Assembly (NCBI GenBank): GCA_032718475.1
Contig: JAUCBJ010008455.1
Location: forward strand, 1 to 31,530
Reading direction: 5' to 3'
DNA: 31,530 bases
Source of the DNA: Nemertoderma westbladi
Lineage: Eukaryota; Xenacoelomorpha; Nemertodermatida; Nemertodermatidae
The position numbers were made by a program, and so were the translations under genes. Below the pieces are notes generated by a model that saw nothing but the letters and a program-made list of their open reading frames with translations, searched no databases and had not been told where the DNA came from. Within the stretch, counting starts at the first letter, position 1. Each line of letters opens with the position of its first letter. This document shows positions 1-8,391 of the stretch, in pieces.

Positions 1-115
1 CGGCCGCTGCCTTTGCTGCTGCTACTGCCGCTTTTGCCTCTGCCGCTGCCACTGCCGCTGCCGCTTTTGTTTCTGCTTCTGCAGCTGCCACTGCTGCTGC
101 TACTGCCGCTGCCTT
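1..115 (-). repeat. GCN trinucleotide-like tract coding an alanine-rich run
   Basis: The + strand is a run of CTGCCG/CTGCTG-type triplets. In the frame of the - strand ORF it reads as GCA/GCG/GCT alanine codons interrupted by Val, Glu, Lys and Thr. It is imperfect, so it is not a pure microsatellite. The purine-start frame is kept throughout, which fits selection on protein more than simple slippage. Confidence 0.7.
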
Positions 116-1288
116 TCTGTCTTCTATACGTTTTTTCTTTACTTGTTCTTCCTGGACCTTAACGACGCGGAGTTGTTCATCGAATTTAGCTTGATTAGCC
201 GCTAACCTATCCACGTCGATGGCGTCAAGCACACGCTGTGCTCCTTCACTATTAGGGCTAAGTCCATCTAACCTTCTCCTCAACTCGTCATCACCTAAAA
301 AACGCTGATAGTCTGACAGATAGATGTCAATGGCATCTCTCTTATGTGGTTTCTCTGCCGTCGCTTCACTTTCCACTTGGGAAAAAGTGGCGTCCGTCGA
401 TTCTCCATGAGTTGAGCGCTCCTCCAACTGAGCTTTCCACTGAGCTGCTCCTTGAACCTGGCGACTCACCCGTTGAAACCAAGTCTTTACGGCAACTTGC
501 AACGACGTGTCTTGTTTTCTTTTAGAAGCCTCCTCAAAGGCGGATAAGATTAGCCTAATCCGCAAAACTCTTTCTCTAACTTGATAAAGCAGCGATCCCT
601 GCTCTTGAGGTCCTTGAGGTTGTTGGAACAGTTGTCTCTCTACTCGCTCCATAGAGCTGAAGAATCCCTGGGCGTATCCGGCTGCGGACCTCTTCCATAC
701 AGCTGGATCGATGGTCTCCTTGGCTACTCCCATCCGGTGTATGTCTTCCCAGGCAGCTTCTGATAAATCAAACGGGAGTCCGGGTCCGGGGAAGTTCCAT
801 TGCGACTCGACAATAGACTTCAGTTCTTCACTCGTGTATCCCGCGTAGCTATCTCTAGTTGACCGTTGACTTCTCGCCCAATCGATCTGGTGTTCTTCCA
901 CCGCGATCAATAACCCAGCGAGCACGGCTGCAGGAAGGATGAGAAGGGGATCCGTATAAACCGCATCCGTCATCTCTGCTCCGCTCTCGGGTGTCAGCTC
1001 TACAGTATCCTCACTACTGGAGCTGCTGGGCCGCTGAGGAATAAGTTCTTGACTAGCGGGTTGTTGCTGTTCCGCTGCCTTTTGGTCCCGCTTGACCTGA
1101 GCTCGAGTGCCTATGATAGACCTACGATGTTGGACCAGCCTAGGTTCTGTTATTACTACTGGAGGGATGACCTTCCTCACAGTGGGAGGTGAACTGGATT
1201 TACGACCAGACGTTTGTGCGTCTCTATCTGAGTCGCAGATAGTTACATCTAATAAACTGTCTGACAGGTTCTGCTTAGTATCAGACAT
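1..1288 (-). CDS. Unrecognised Ala/Gln-rich protein, C-terminus beyond window edge
   Basis: I translated the complement of 1288 to 1 by hand. It gives about 429 codons with no stop. ATG is at 1288-1286, and an in-frame TAA lies 12 codons upstream at 1324-1322, so the start is well defined. The N-terminal ~110 residues are polar and low-complexity (a QQQ run, then a five-serine run followed by ED). Next come a short hydrophobic stretch (DPLLILPAAVLAGLLIAV, about residues 115-132), then a Trp-, Gln- and Glu-rich helical region. The tail is highly charged (EEQVKKKRIEDRK) and passes into an Ala/Val/Glu/Lys run at 1-115. I see no zinc knuckle, protease or RT motif in the visible part. Base composition is GC-richer than its surroundings and the frame is intact, which supports real coding. 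It could be a Gag-like or ORF1 product of a retroelement, or a host gene; I cannot choose. Confidence 0.6.
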   Translation of the reverse strand, partial: MSDTKQNLSDSLLDVTICDSDRDAQTSGRKSSSPPTVRKVIPPVVITEPRLVQHRRSIIGTRAQVKRDQKAAEQQQPASQELIPQRPSSSSSEDTVELTPESGAEMTDAVYTDPLLILPAAVLAGLLIAVEEHQIDWARSQRSTRDSYAGYTSEELKSIVESQWNFPGPGLPFDLSEAAWEDIHRMGVAKETIDPAVWKRSAAGYAQGFFSSMERVERQLFQQPQGPQEQGSLLYQVRERVLRIRLILSAFEEASKRKQDTSLQVAVKTWFQRVSRQVQGAAQWKAQLEERSTHGESTDATFSQVESEATAEKPHKRDAIDIYLSDYQRFLGDDELRRRLDGLSPNSEGAQRVLDAIDVDRLAANQAKFDEQLRVVKVQEEQVKKKRIEDRKAAAVAAAVAAAEAETKAAAAVAAAEAKAAVAAAKAAA

Positions 1289-1375
1289 GACTATGTATAC
1301 CGTTGAATGTCTACTGCTGTATTACAGTCTGAGTAAGTCTAATAACTCAGTATTAACTGCTAGCCTAGTAATTAA

Positions 1376-1660
1376 TTACCGGTACTGCTACTCAGTGTAG
1401 CGTGATATATAATATATTAGAATACCGGTATGCTTATAGTATATATAACTATTATTACAGACTAGGTTTATCACAGAATACCGGTATAATTTTAGCACAA
1501 ATATATATAAATATATAATAGGCCTATCGGAATACCGGTATACAGCTTACAGTTTGTAGTATATATAATTCTGGACTAGAATTAATTACAAGTACCGGTA
1601 TAATTTCAGCTTAAATTTATAGAAATAAAGATAATAGGCCTATCGTAAATACCGGTATAT
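1376..1660. repeat. Tandem repeat (~114 bp, dimeric) with regularly spaced ACCGGT palindromes
   Basis: ACCGGT starts at 1378, 1424, 1480, 1534, 1594 and 1651, so spacing is 46-60 bp. Most sites sit in the longer palindrome TACCGGTA. The block at 1479-1541 recurs at 1593-1658, including an AATAGGCCTAT motif, giving a period near 114 bp with two palindromes per period. The array lies 90-370 bp upstream of the ATG of the left-edge - strand ORF. Confidence 0.75.
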
Positions 1661-2653
1661 CAATTATTTTAAATAATTGAATTTCTGAATTTTAGGGTTA
1701 CTTGGTTACTTTACTTACTTTATTACCGTTATTTGAGCAGTAATCCAACTGATATTGAGACCTAATGGTTGTATGGTAGGCCTACGATTTATAAATCGTT
1801 AGATTTGATTTATAATATATATATACCCGTTTTAATGGGTTTTGTCAATGTTTGAAATAAATGTTATTATTTCTGGGGAGTAATCACTACACAAAGCGGT
1901 GCGCTTTCAGTGAAGTGTAACGTACAGGACACTAAAACAAATAATACTAATTTACCTAAGTTACTTAATACTACAAATTACGTACAATTCGGGTTGAGAT
2001 TACAATCTCTAAATAAACACAAAAATTTACAAAAACACAAATACGAATTTTTTAGGGTAATTTTACAAGAAGTCTACAAACCAGCCTAACAAAGGGTTAG
2101 AAAACCGGTTATTACACGGACAGGGTACTACGGTGTTTGAAATAATAAGTAGTAGTAAATACACTGCGTTGTCCAGATAGGAAAATACCACCGCCTGACG
2201 ACCTATAGCCGTATCGCTATAGGTACTACGTTATGTATCACGGAGTGTTCCTACCTAGAAGTTAATAGAGCTAATCGAAAGTGCCTATCAACCACTCTAC
2301 AACACAAATATAATGTCTACAATAATTACTTCGGAAAGTACTGTACACTAAACCCTAAATTAGGTACGAGTACTTGTACAACAGATAATCAGTAGTTAAA
2401 TATACTTGAACAGCTAAAAGAACCACGGCATCTGCTGGAGTGACCGATGCACAAAATCACCAGTCTTTACCTACGCCAAGCAGCCCGTGTAGTACCGAGG
2501 TTAATTTAACTATAGCGGTATGTATAACAAACACAATTACTGTAGGAACAAACTTGGGGACTTGAATGTTACGAATAATCGCATAAACTCTGAATAATAA
2601 ATATTACGCTACGCGTACAAACTACTCAAACAAAAATACAGACCGAACTACTA
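1661..2653. other. AT-rich non-coding DNA with one short hairpin
   Basis: No convincing frame is present on either strand. A perfect 9-bp inverted repeat (ACCTATAGC / GCTATAGGT) with a 6-nt loop lies at 2201-2224. Positions 2600-2653 resemble the repeat found on the other side of the RTE insertion (about 3975-4045), so this end belongs to the same local repeat. Confidence 0.55.
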
Positions 2654-3742
2654 CTACTAGGATCGGCATGCTGCATTGCAGCTGCATTTTTAAGAATGCT
2701 GTGCCGGCTTGTCAACAAAATTGCACCGCCACCACTCCCTATCACCCATGACATTTGCTAGATCATCCGCATCTTTAAGGCCAGTGTCCTTTAAGATGCG
2801 TCTCAAGAAAGTCATGGGCTGTCCACCATGCTTATTCACTCCATGAGGCTGCCAAAGTACAAGATTATGCACTGGCTGGTCCTCACGGCGAAAGCAATGT
2901 CCTGCAAAGCGGAGGCGATTTTGTTCTAGTGTCAAGCTTGGGGGAACCAATGAGACACCTCCAATGTTATATAGTGTCTGGTTGGAGATGTGTGCATTGT
3001 ACTTGACACAATGTACCCGGCGTAGCATTCTTGTGAATGTGCCATCCAGAGATTTGGTGTCCTCAGCAGTTAGAGCCCAGCATGGACTCCCGTAGAGGAG
3101 TACTGGAACTACTGCTGCTCTAAATAATCGGACCTTAAGTTTCCGATTAATTCTAGGTGACTTCCAAATCCTGGAAAGCCTATTCAAGGCTGCCCATGCC
3201 TTTCCCTTACGTATTCGAAAGTCCTCACCTGACTTCCGGATCCATGATCCCAGGTAACAGAAGTCGTCCACATGCTCAAGCATACCATCCTTTGAGCTTA
3301 TGCTCATCCGATCAGAGACTTGCTGAGGACTTTCAAAGTTAACTGTCAGAATTTTGGTCTTTCTGGAGTTAATAAAAAGACCAACACTAGAAGCAGCATG
3401 TTCTAATGAGCTGAGGAGCCGCTGGGCTCCCTCTAATGATTCTGAGAGTACTCCTAAGTCATCAGCAAAGTCTAGATCAGTTAGGTACTTGGCAGGATTT
3501 CCTCGACTTCTGGAGCCAGTAGGTGGAGTTATCATCACCCCATCATCATTATGATGATCTAAGGACATGCGTAGAACATAGTCAACCACAATAATGAACA
3601 AGAATGGTGCAAGTGTGTCTCCTTGGAGGACGCCCCATAACACTTCAAATGGTTCTGTGTCACCGTCAACAGTAGACACAAATGTTGTTGAACCATCGTA
3701 TACTGATCTGATTGCTGCAATAATTTCATCAGGCCGAACACT
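2654..3742 (-). mobile_element. RTE-like non-LTR retrotransposon, 5'-truncated
   Basis: The element points left. Its 3' end on the - strand is a very short 3' UTR after the stop at 2690, ending in a (TAG)n tail (CTAGTAGTAGTAG) instead of poly(A). RTE-clade elements are known for short 3' UTRs and microsatellite tails. The 5' end is cut inside the reverse transcriptase domain at about 3742; the endonuclease and the first RT blocks are missing. The flanks match approximately: 2641-2653 (GACCGAACTACTA) and 3743-3754 (GACAGACTACTA). This is the expected result of incomplete target-primed reverse transcription. Confidence 0.8.
2690..3742 (-). pseudogene. Reverse transcriptase, C-terminal two-thirds (RTE-like)
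   Basis: The frame is open from about 3742 to the TAA at 2690, about 350 codons, with no ATG at its true beginning; the first internal ATG is at 3679. Counting from that Met, the RT block GVLQGDTLAPFLF lies at residues 16-28 and the catalytic FADD box, in LTDLDFADDL, at 71-74. A thumb/connection region follows (YLGSWI, then LKVRLFRAAVVPVLLYG), and the tail (RLRFAGHCFR) is typical of RTE-family ORF2. The apurinic endonuclease domain and RT blocks upstream of GVLQGD are absent because of 5' truncation, so the copy cannot be autonomous. No frameshift or stop interrupts what remains, so the insertion is fairly young. Clade assignment is from motif style only; a related RTE-X or similar clade is possible. 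Confidence 0.8.
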
Positions 3743-3754
3743 GACAGACTACTA

Positions 3755-4320
3755 TCAAGCCTAAATAAACTACAGGACATGCAGACTCCGAAATAGTTAG
3801 GTAGTATGCGTTCTAACCCAGTAGTACGACTTATTCTTTAATTGGGGGTTTACTTTACAGCAATGGCTACCCCAACTTCCCAACCGTTCTTTATCGGACA
3901 AGGGCTCTACACACACTGCAATCCGTTCAGACCTAATAACAGACAGACAACTATCCAGCCTACAAATTATCTAAATGATATTATACGCTACCCGTACAGA
4001 CTTACACAAACAAAGTACAGACTAAACGATGGCAGACTACTCTCAAGCCTAAATAAACTACAGGACATGCAGACTCCGAAATGATTAGGGAGTATGCGCT
4101 CTAACCCAGTAGTGCGACTTATTCTTTAGTTGGGGGTTTACCTCACTGCGTTCGCTGCCCCTACTTCCTAATCGTACTTAATCGGACAGGTGATCTACAC
4201 ACACTGCAATCCGTTCGGACTTAACAGCAATCAGACAACAGCTCAGCCTACAAATCGTCTGTACAATCTGATCAGGTTTACACGCCTTCTGTTCAATACT
4301 GGCCTACAAACAAATAAAAC
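3755..4320. repeat. 288-bp tandem duplication (two copies)
   Basis: CTAAATAAAC followed by the same context starts at 3761 and again at 4049, an offset of 288 bp. GGGGGTTTAC and CACACACTGCAATCCGTTC recur at the same offset. The copies are visibly diverged. A partial further copy is recognisable left of the RTE insertion at about 2600-2653. The 80-codon open frame at 3842-4084 lies inside copy one, is not conserved in copy two, and is not called. Confidence 0.75.
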
Positions 4321-4539
4321 TGACAGAAATAAGTAAGCTCCAAAAGAAACAAGGGGTGTACAGTCCCTAATCTCTTAAACAGCCTACCGGTATACAACAA
4401 TCAAATCGAATAATACTAGTGTACTTATACGGCAGTACCGGTTCTAGCGGTTGGGCCTACTGACCTACAGGTGTACTGTTCAGGTTTACCGGTTGACCGG
4501 TACTTTCAACTTTATTGCTTACTGCAATAAAGAAGCTAT
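4321..4539. other. Non-coding spacer with scattered CCGGT motifs
   Basis: No open frame. ACCGG sites occur at about 4386, 4437, 4488 and 4497, like those of the array at 1376-1660 but without regular spacing. Confidence 0.4.
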
Positions 4540-5550
4540 ATCCTTTAATGTTCGCGCTTTCAGACCTTTGGCAGTTTAACCCACCAAATTAAGATGTCTT
4601 CTAGATATTAAATCGGTTTTTAGTCTATGACAAGTATTTGATTCACTACACTAGTCGAAACCAATCCGTGCGCGACCATTCACCCGCTGGATATTCCCGG
4701 GAGATTGGGTTCGACGGTTTAATTTTATTGCTATGTAAGCTTAATGTATTATTCGACTGACAGTATTATATAATCTCTGACAATATTATTCACCTTCGGT
4801 AATATTAACAGTTCCTTTAGGACGTGGCGCTTTATCTACATAAACAGAGTTATGACTTAAACTACTCACAACGATATGGCTTAATTATAATTCACATATA
4901 TGGCGCATTCTTTAGGAATTGCTTCTTTAACAGACTCACTCATACACAATGCTGCACAATACTGCACACTAATCTGCCAATCTTCACTGATTTTAATCAC
5001 ATATAAAAGGAACACAGACTGACTCATGTAGGGTCTATCAAATAACATGAGATTCACTTCAAACCACTTTAACATAAGTCACAATCGTTTATCTGTAACC
5101 TTTCTCTCTTACCTTCGGTATATCAAGAATATTGGGTTTCGGGGTTATTTCTCGTTATTCCAAATATAATTATTCATCAACCATATTATGAAGAACTGAC
5201 AGTAAATAGCAGTATAAAACAACAACTGAACACTGATTGTTATGAGTTTGCAATGTTTCAGCAGTCAGGATGTATGATCATCAGTCAGCAGTGATTCCAT
5301 GAGTCAGGTAGTTAAAGGATATATGTCCTTGTAATTAAACCTACTAGTGTAAGACTAAAAACAGTAAAGCACAAAATACTTCCAAGCCGTTCTTTCTTTG
5401 GCTCAGGACTGAATGTAAACACTGCACATAGGCATTGCGTCATTTCTCGGAAATTTTCTGTACAAGGAGCCACAAAAACGCTCTAATTGGCTGACTGAAC
5501 TGAGAGACGCCGTAGAACAAAGGAAATCAACACATATGAATGTCAGCTGT
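4540..5550 (-). repeat. Dispersed ~1 kb repeat, copy 1 (inverted relative to 30060-31060)
   Basis: Read on the + strand, this segment matches the reverse complement of about 31060-30060 over its whole length, with many small differences. Landmarks in order are GTTCGCGCTTT then AGACCTTTGGCAGTTT (~4550); CCGTGCGCG (~4666); GGATTCG/GGGTTCG (~4705); TGTATTATTCGA (~4745); TATATAATCTCTGACAA (~4768); GGACGTGGCGCTTTA (~4820); GAGTTATGACTTA (~4846); GCGCATTCTTTAGGA (~4903); and ATTGGCTGA (~5487). It carries no intact frame. The colinear landmarks argue for a transposable-element family of unknown class. A CCAAT-like box near the far end hints at promoter or LTR-type DNA. Confidence 0.65.
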
Positions 5551-6136
5551 TAACCGTAGTCATAGTAACTACTGTTCAAGAGTAGCTATCACCCCTTTGC
5601 GTCACGAATTGCCATAGAATCATAAAATATGCCTTTCACAGTACACATACGGAGGAAATAGGTCTTAGATCCTCTAAAAACACCGATACAGCAATAATAC
5701 GGTCTCTTACACTTATTAAATCAACTACAGAGTATTTTAATGTAAAAGATAATAAAAATAACGGGGCAATTCAGCAAAGGCTTTTACACTGGGAATCCAA
5801 TGCAATTATTTTCTCCATGATCCAATTACAGTACCTGGTATCTGATGAAAGCCAAGTAAAAAAATTGGCACAGTGGCGTCGCTCTGCTATTTTCCTCCAT
5901 CCATCATTCGACATGATGCACATTCTAGAATCTACAATTCAATGTTTGTTCTTAAATTCTGTGTATAATGCGCTTTTTAATGCGCTGTTCGTTTTCATGT
6001 GGGATATAGCAACAAGGGTTTCCAGATTATTATAATAATTATAATAATCCCCCCACTATAAACATTTCAGTGCAGTACTTATTATTATATTTACGCTTAA
6101 TACAATAAGTTGGTTTAAGAAGATTAACTCTAGAAG
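5551..6136. other. AT-rich spacer without recognised gene
   Basis: A 72-codon open frame at 5817-6035 has no recognisable motif and AT-driven composition, and is not called. An 18-bp stretch (5788-5805) occurs in reverse complement at 13713-13730. Confidence 0.4.
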
Positions 6137-6250
6137 ATGGTTTGGAAGTGCTGCGTTTACGGCTGCATCTATGGGTCTATTTCTCAAACCAACATCGATG
6201 AGCCTTCACAATCGATTTTCAAAATTTGCCAACGCAGCAAGGAAACATAA
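6137..6250 (+). pseudogene. Short THAP-like N-terminal fragment (37 codons)
   Basis: ATG at 6137 opens a 37-codon frame ending in two TAA codons at 6248-6253. It begins MVWKCCVYGC and later has SQSIFKIC. THAP zinc fingers (C2CH) typically start within a few residues of the Met with a Cys pair in the style C-x2-4-C, followed after some 15-25 residues by an S-x-F-x-F-P motif. The Cys spacing, position and the SIFK segment fit, but the later Cys-His pair and the AVPTF-type end of the domain are absent. It could be a degraded first exon of a THAP gene or of a P-element-like transposon. It ends 47 bp before the PLE target site, and no continuation is seen beyond the PLE. Chance resemblance in a 37-residue peptide cannot be excluded. 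Confidence 0.35.
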
Positions 6251-6296
6251 TAACTTGAAATTTACAGATATTTAATACACTGCAATAATAACTGTT

Positions 6297-6309
6297 TAAA
6301 TCTATTTTA
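6297..6309 (+). repeat. PLE target-site duplication, left copy
   Basis: The 13-bp string TAAATCTATTTTA is identical to 13045-13057, immediately outside the two ends of the Penelope-like element. Confidence 0.85.
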
Positions 6310-6341
6310 AATCGAAACCGGACGTCGAGCTAGGGGACTAC
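6307..6341 (-). repeat. 35-bp inverted pLTR fragment at left end of PLE
   Basis: It is the exact reverse complement of 7109-7143, the end of the left pLTR leader running into the ORF start. The few bases overlapping the target duplication are shared by chance or by microhomology. Such inverted scraps at the left terminus are a known PLE oddity, attributed to template switching during second-strand synthesis. Confidence 0.85.
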
Positions 6342-6342
6342 T

Positions 6343-7180
6343 GTAATAATGGTGCTGTTGATATAGTTTCTGTTTAATCGTTATTTTACGGTTTCCTACG
6401 GTCGCGTACAGTAATGTGATACAGTTTCTGAGTTATGTTAAATAATACGGTCGCGTACATACAGTAAGGTAATATTTAACTTCTGATCTATGTAGTAAAG
6501 TGAGGCTGTTGATATAGTTTTGTTTTGTAGTTAGCTTCAGTTTCCTAGCGTCGCGTTCAGTAATGTGATATTAGTAATTCTGATTTATGTAAGTGATAAC
6601 GGTTTTGTTTAATAGTTATTTTTGCGGTTACTATGGTCGAGGAGGTACAAAAATAATTATGGTAATGTTAAGGGTATTTGGTGCAGTAGATATAGTATTG
6701 TACAATAAGGTACGCTGGCTACAGTATATCGGCCGAGCCTACGCGTAGGTCATTATTTATAGACTGAGGGAGGGAATTTGTACTTCAGGACAGTAGTGCA
6801 GCATTTAACTGACGGTACCCGGTACATTTGTACATGTTGCACTGCTGTACAGCTGGTTGGACTATTAATTGTAGAATATAGGCAACTGGCCTACCAGAAA
6901 GAAAACGTCTGGTTGAAACGTGTAGTGGAAACATAAATCTTCTATATTTGGTTTGCTTTAGCCCTCTGTTTGGTACTGTAGAATTTCTGTATGTAGGGCC
7001 AGTCTTGCTGTTGGTTTTTATTGTTGAATTGGTGCTCTGAAGATGGCCCTAGGGGCAGAAATATATAAGCTGGGTTGAATATTTAATATTTAAGGTTTAA
7101 TATCGAGGGTAGTCCCCTAGCTCGACGTCCGGTTTCGATTTAATGTATAACCCTCTGAAGTCAGCTTGCCGCAACGTTAG
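6343..7180 (+). repeat. Left pseudo-LTR of the PLE (~838 bp)
   Basis: Direct repeat of 12208-13044, with a constant offset of 5864 bp at its 3' half and only about a dozen differences seen by eye. It begins with a single ~98-bp array unit and ends just inside the coding frame, so the ATG at 7143 lies within the pLTR. It probably supplies the promoter and the ribozyme. Confidence 0.9.
7028..7080 (+). ncRNA. Candidate hammerhead ribozyme, left pLTR
   Basis: The core CTGAAGA (7037-7043, consensus CUGANGA) is followed by a small hairpin (7044-7057: U-A, G-C, a bulged G, three C-G pairs, a tri-loop), then GAAA (7058-7061). Helix III would be a minimal 2 bp (AU/AU), with predicted cleavage after A7067 (AUA, a permitted NUH triplet). 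Helix I forms from GCT 7034-7036 with AGC 7068-7070, then an internal loop and ATT 7028-7030 with AAT 7078-7080. PLEs are known to carry minimal, short-helix-III hammerheads in this position. The weak helices make this a candidate only. Confidence 0.45.
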
Positions 7181-7769
7181 TAATTTCAATTTGAATCCAG
7201 GGGCAATCCGCGGCATCCGCAAGCTGTTCTACGGTAAGAGAAAGATGGTACGATTGGACTTACAGATAACATTTATGAAAGAATGTAGGGAAAGGGAATT
7301 ATTGCCGAACTACCTTAGAAGGGGTATGAGAATTACACCGCGTACTCGGTTAGATTTAGCCAGAGATTTTATTAGAAAGAATCTAAGTCACGACGTAAGA
7401 GATTACTATGTGGAGTTAAGGAACGAGAGGCAAGGGTGGATGTGGTCTTACAACACTTTAACGAGATTGTTGCACAATAGGATAAGAAACTCAGTACCGG
7501 GAGAAGACTGGGTTTGTTTAGGGAAGTTCGTTTCATTTTGGATCGACAGGATAGGGGAAGCGGAGACGAGAGATCGGACCAAGATTTTACAGAAGAAGTT
7601 AAACTCGCTGAGTCCCATAGGAACCAGTCGTGGCCAGGGCCAGGATGGGAGCCGGACACCGGCGTGGCTGCATCCGCTACGAGCTCGAAAGCGACCGTTA
7701 GTGGACACCGGGTTTACGACTACCGGGAAAGTACAGAACTGTGTGAACCTGTCGAGAAGAACTCTCACG
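7143..7769 (+). pseudogene. PLE ORF, N-terminal part (before frameshift)
   Basis: ATG at 7143 is the first in frame after TAG at 7110-7112, and lies inside the pLTR 75 nt after the predicted ribozyme cut. The visible protein is basic. It contains KMVRLDLQITFMKECRE (about residues 34-50) followed by LLPNYLRRGMRI, which resembles the conserved helical segment found N-terminal to the RT in many PLEs. Near 7743 it reaches NLSRRTLT, also a PLE-type landmark just before the RT extension. Beyond 7769 this frame loses similarity and ends at 7928, while the expected continuation (EEEVLSLGFTYVP) is found in the next frame. The extra base lies in the GGG at 7769-7771. The role of this region in PLEs is not well defined. 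Confidence 0.7.
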
Positions 7770-7770
7770 G

Positions 7771-8391
7771 GAGGAAGAAGTTTTGTCGCTAGGGTTTACA
7801 TATGTGCCACAGACCAGAATAGGCAACGAGAAGATAATGGATGCCCACACGGCAATTTCTCGTATGGCATCAACACTACGATACCACGCCCAGAAAGCGG
7901 AGGAGGCGGACGAAACTGTAGTCCTTGACGGAAGGGTACAGGGGTACGGTGTTGCAGGACAACAGGGGCTGTACTGTACGCCGGAGTTTACGGGTCGGGT
8001 GGTTTTCGATGACGAGATCGCGGACCGGATGCAGAGCAGTTCGGACGAGGTAGATTTCCAGCAGAGAACTGACATGTTTCAAACGCGCCACAAAGCAATT
8101 GCAAAGAAGCCACGGGACGAGGAAGAGGAACGATTTCAAGTGAGCGACCAGGGTCGGGTGGGGGCCGGGGTCCCGACTGCAACGAGAGACCAGGAGGGTT
8201 TAGCCCAGTACACACCATACCGGTTCCAGCAGGCGACCGACGGGATACGGACCAGAGGGGAGCATTGGGGAGGGATGAACAAGGGGACTCACAGGGAAAC
8301 AGGGAGAGGACTGGTTCAGGGTCAGAGACAGAGGGAGAGGGGGGCAGGTATGACACGTCGACTCCCGTCAGGTCGAGTGGGGCACGGGTGA
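7771..8391 (+). pseudogene. PLE ORF, middle part in shifted frame
   Basis: From 7771 the second frame reads EEEVLSLGFTYVPQTRIG, the PLE-type segment that normally follows NLS-RTLT in one protein. It continues as a charged helical stretch (RYHAQKAEEADE) through DMFQTRHKAIAKKPRDEEEERF at about 8080, and then becomes low-complexity and Gly/Arg-rich until the TGA ending at 8391. It has no ATG of its own at the start. The RT frame is open from 8073, so the passage back to the RT frame must lie between 8073 and 8391, most likely in the G-rich runs near 8155-8170 or 8255-8275. Both breaks may be mutations or assembly indels. Confidence 0.65.

Noticed and set aside
1107-1400. 97-codon + strand frame
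   Set aside because: Antisense to the longer left-edge - strand ORF and its upstream array, with no recognisable motif.
3842-4084. 80-codon + strand frame in the 288-bp repeat
   Set aside because: Not conserved in the second repeat copy and without recognisable sequence.
4660-4730. GTGCGCG and GGGTTCGAC resembling pol III A/B boxes of a tRNA or SINE
   Set aside because: No cloverleaf can be drawn, the loop lacks the expected A after TTCG in the other copy, and similarity continues far beyond SINE length.
5230-5300. - strand CTGATGA ... GAAAC hammerhead-like core
   Set aside because: The bases next to the core cannot pair into helix II.
7372-8356. Several - strand and alternate + strand frames over the PLE 5' half
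   Set aside because: They overlap the PLE reading frames, which carry the family landmarks; the others are shadows of GC-rich coding sequence.
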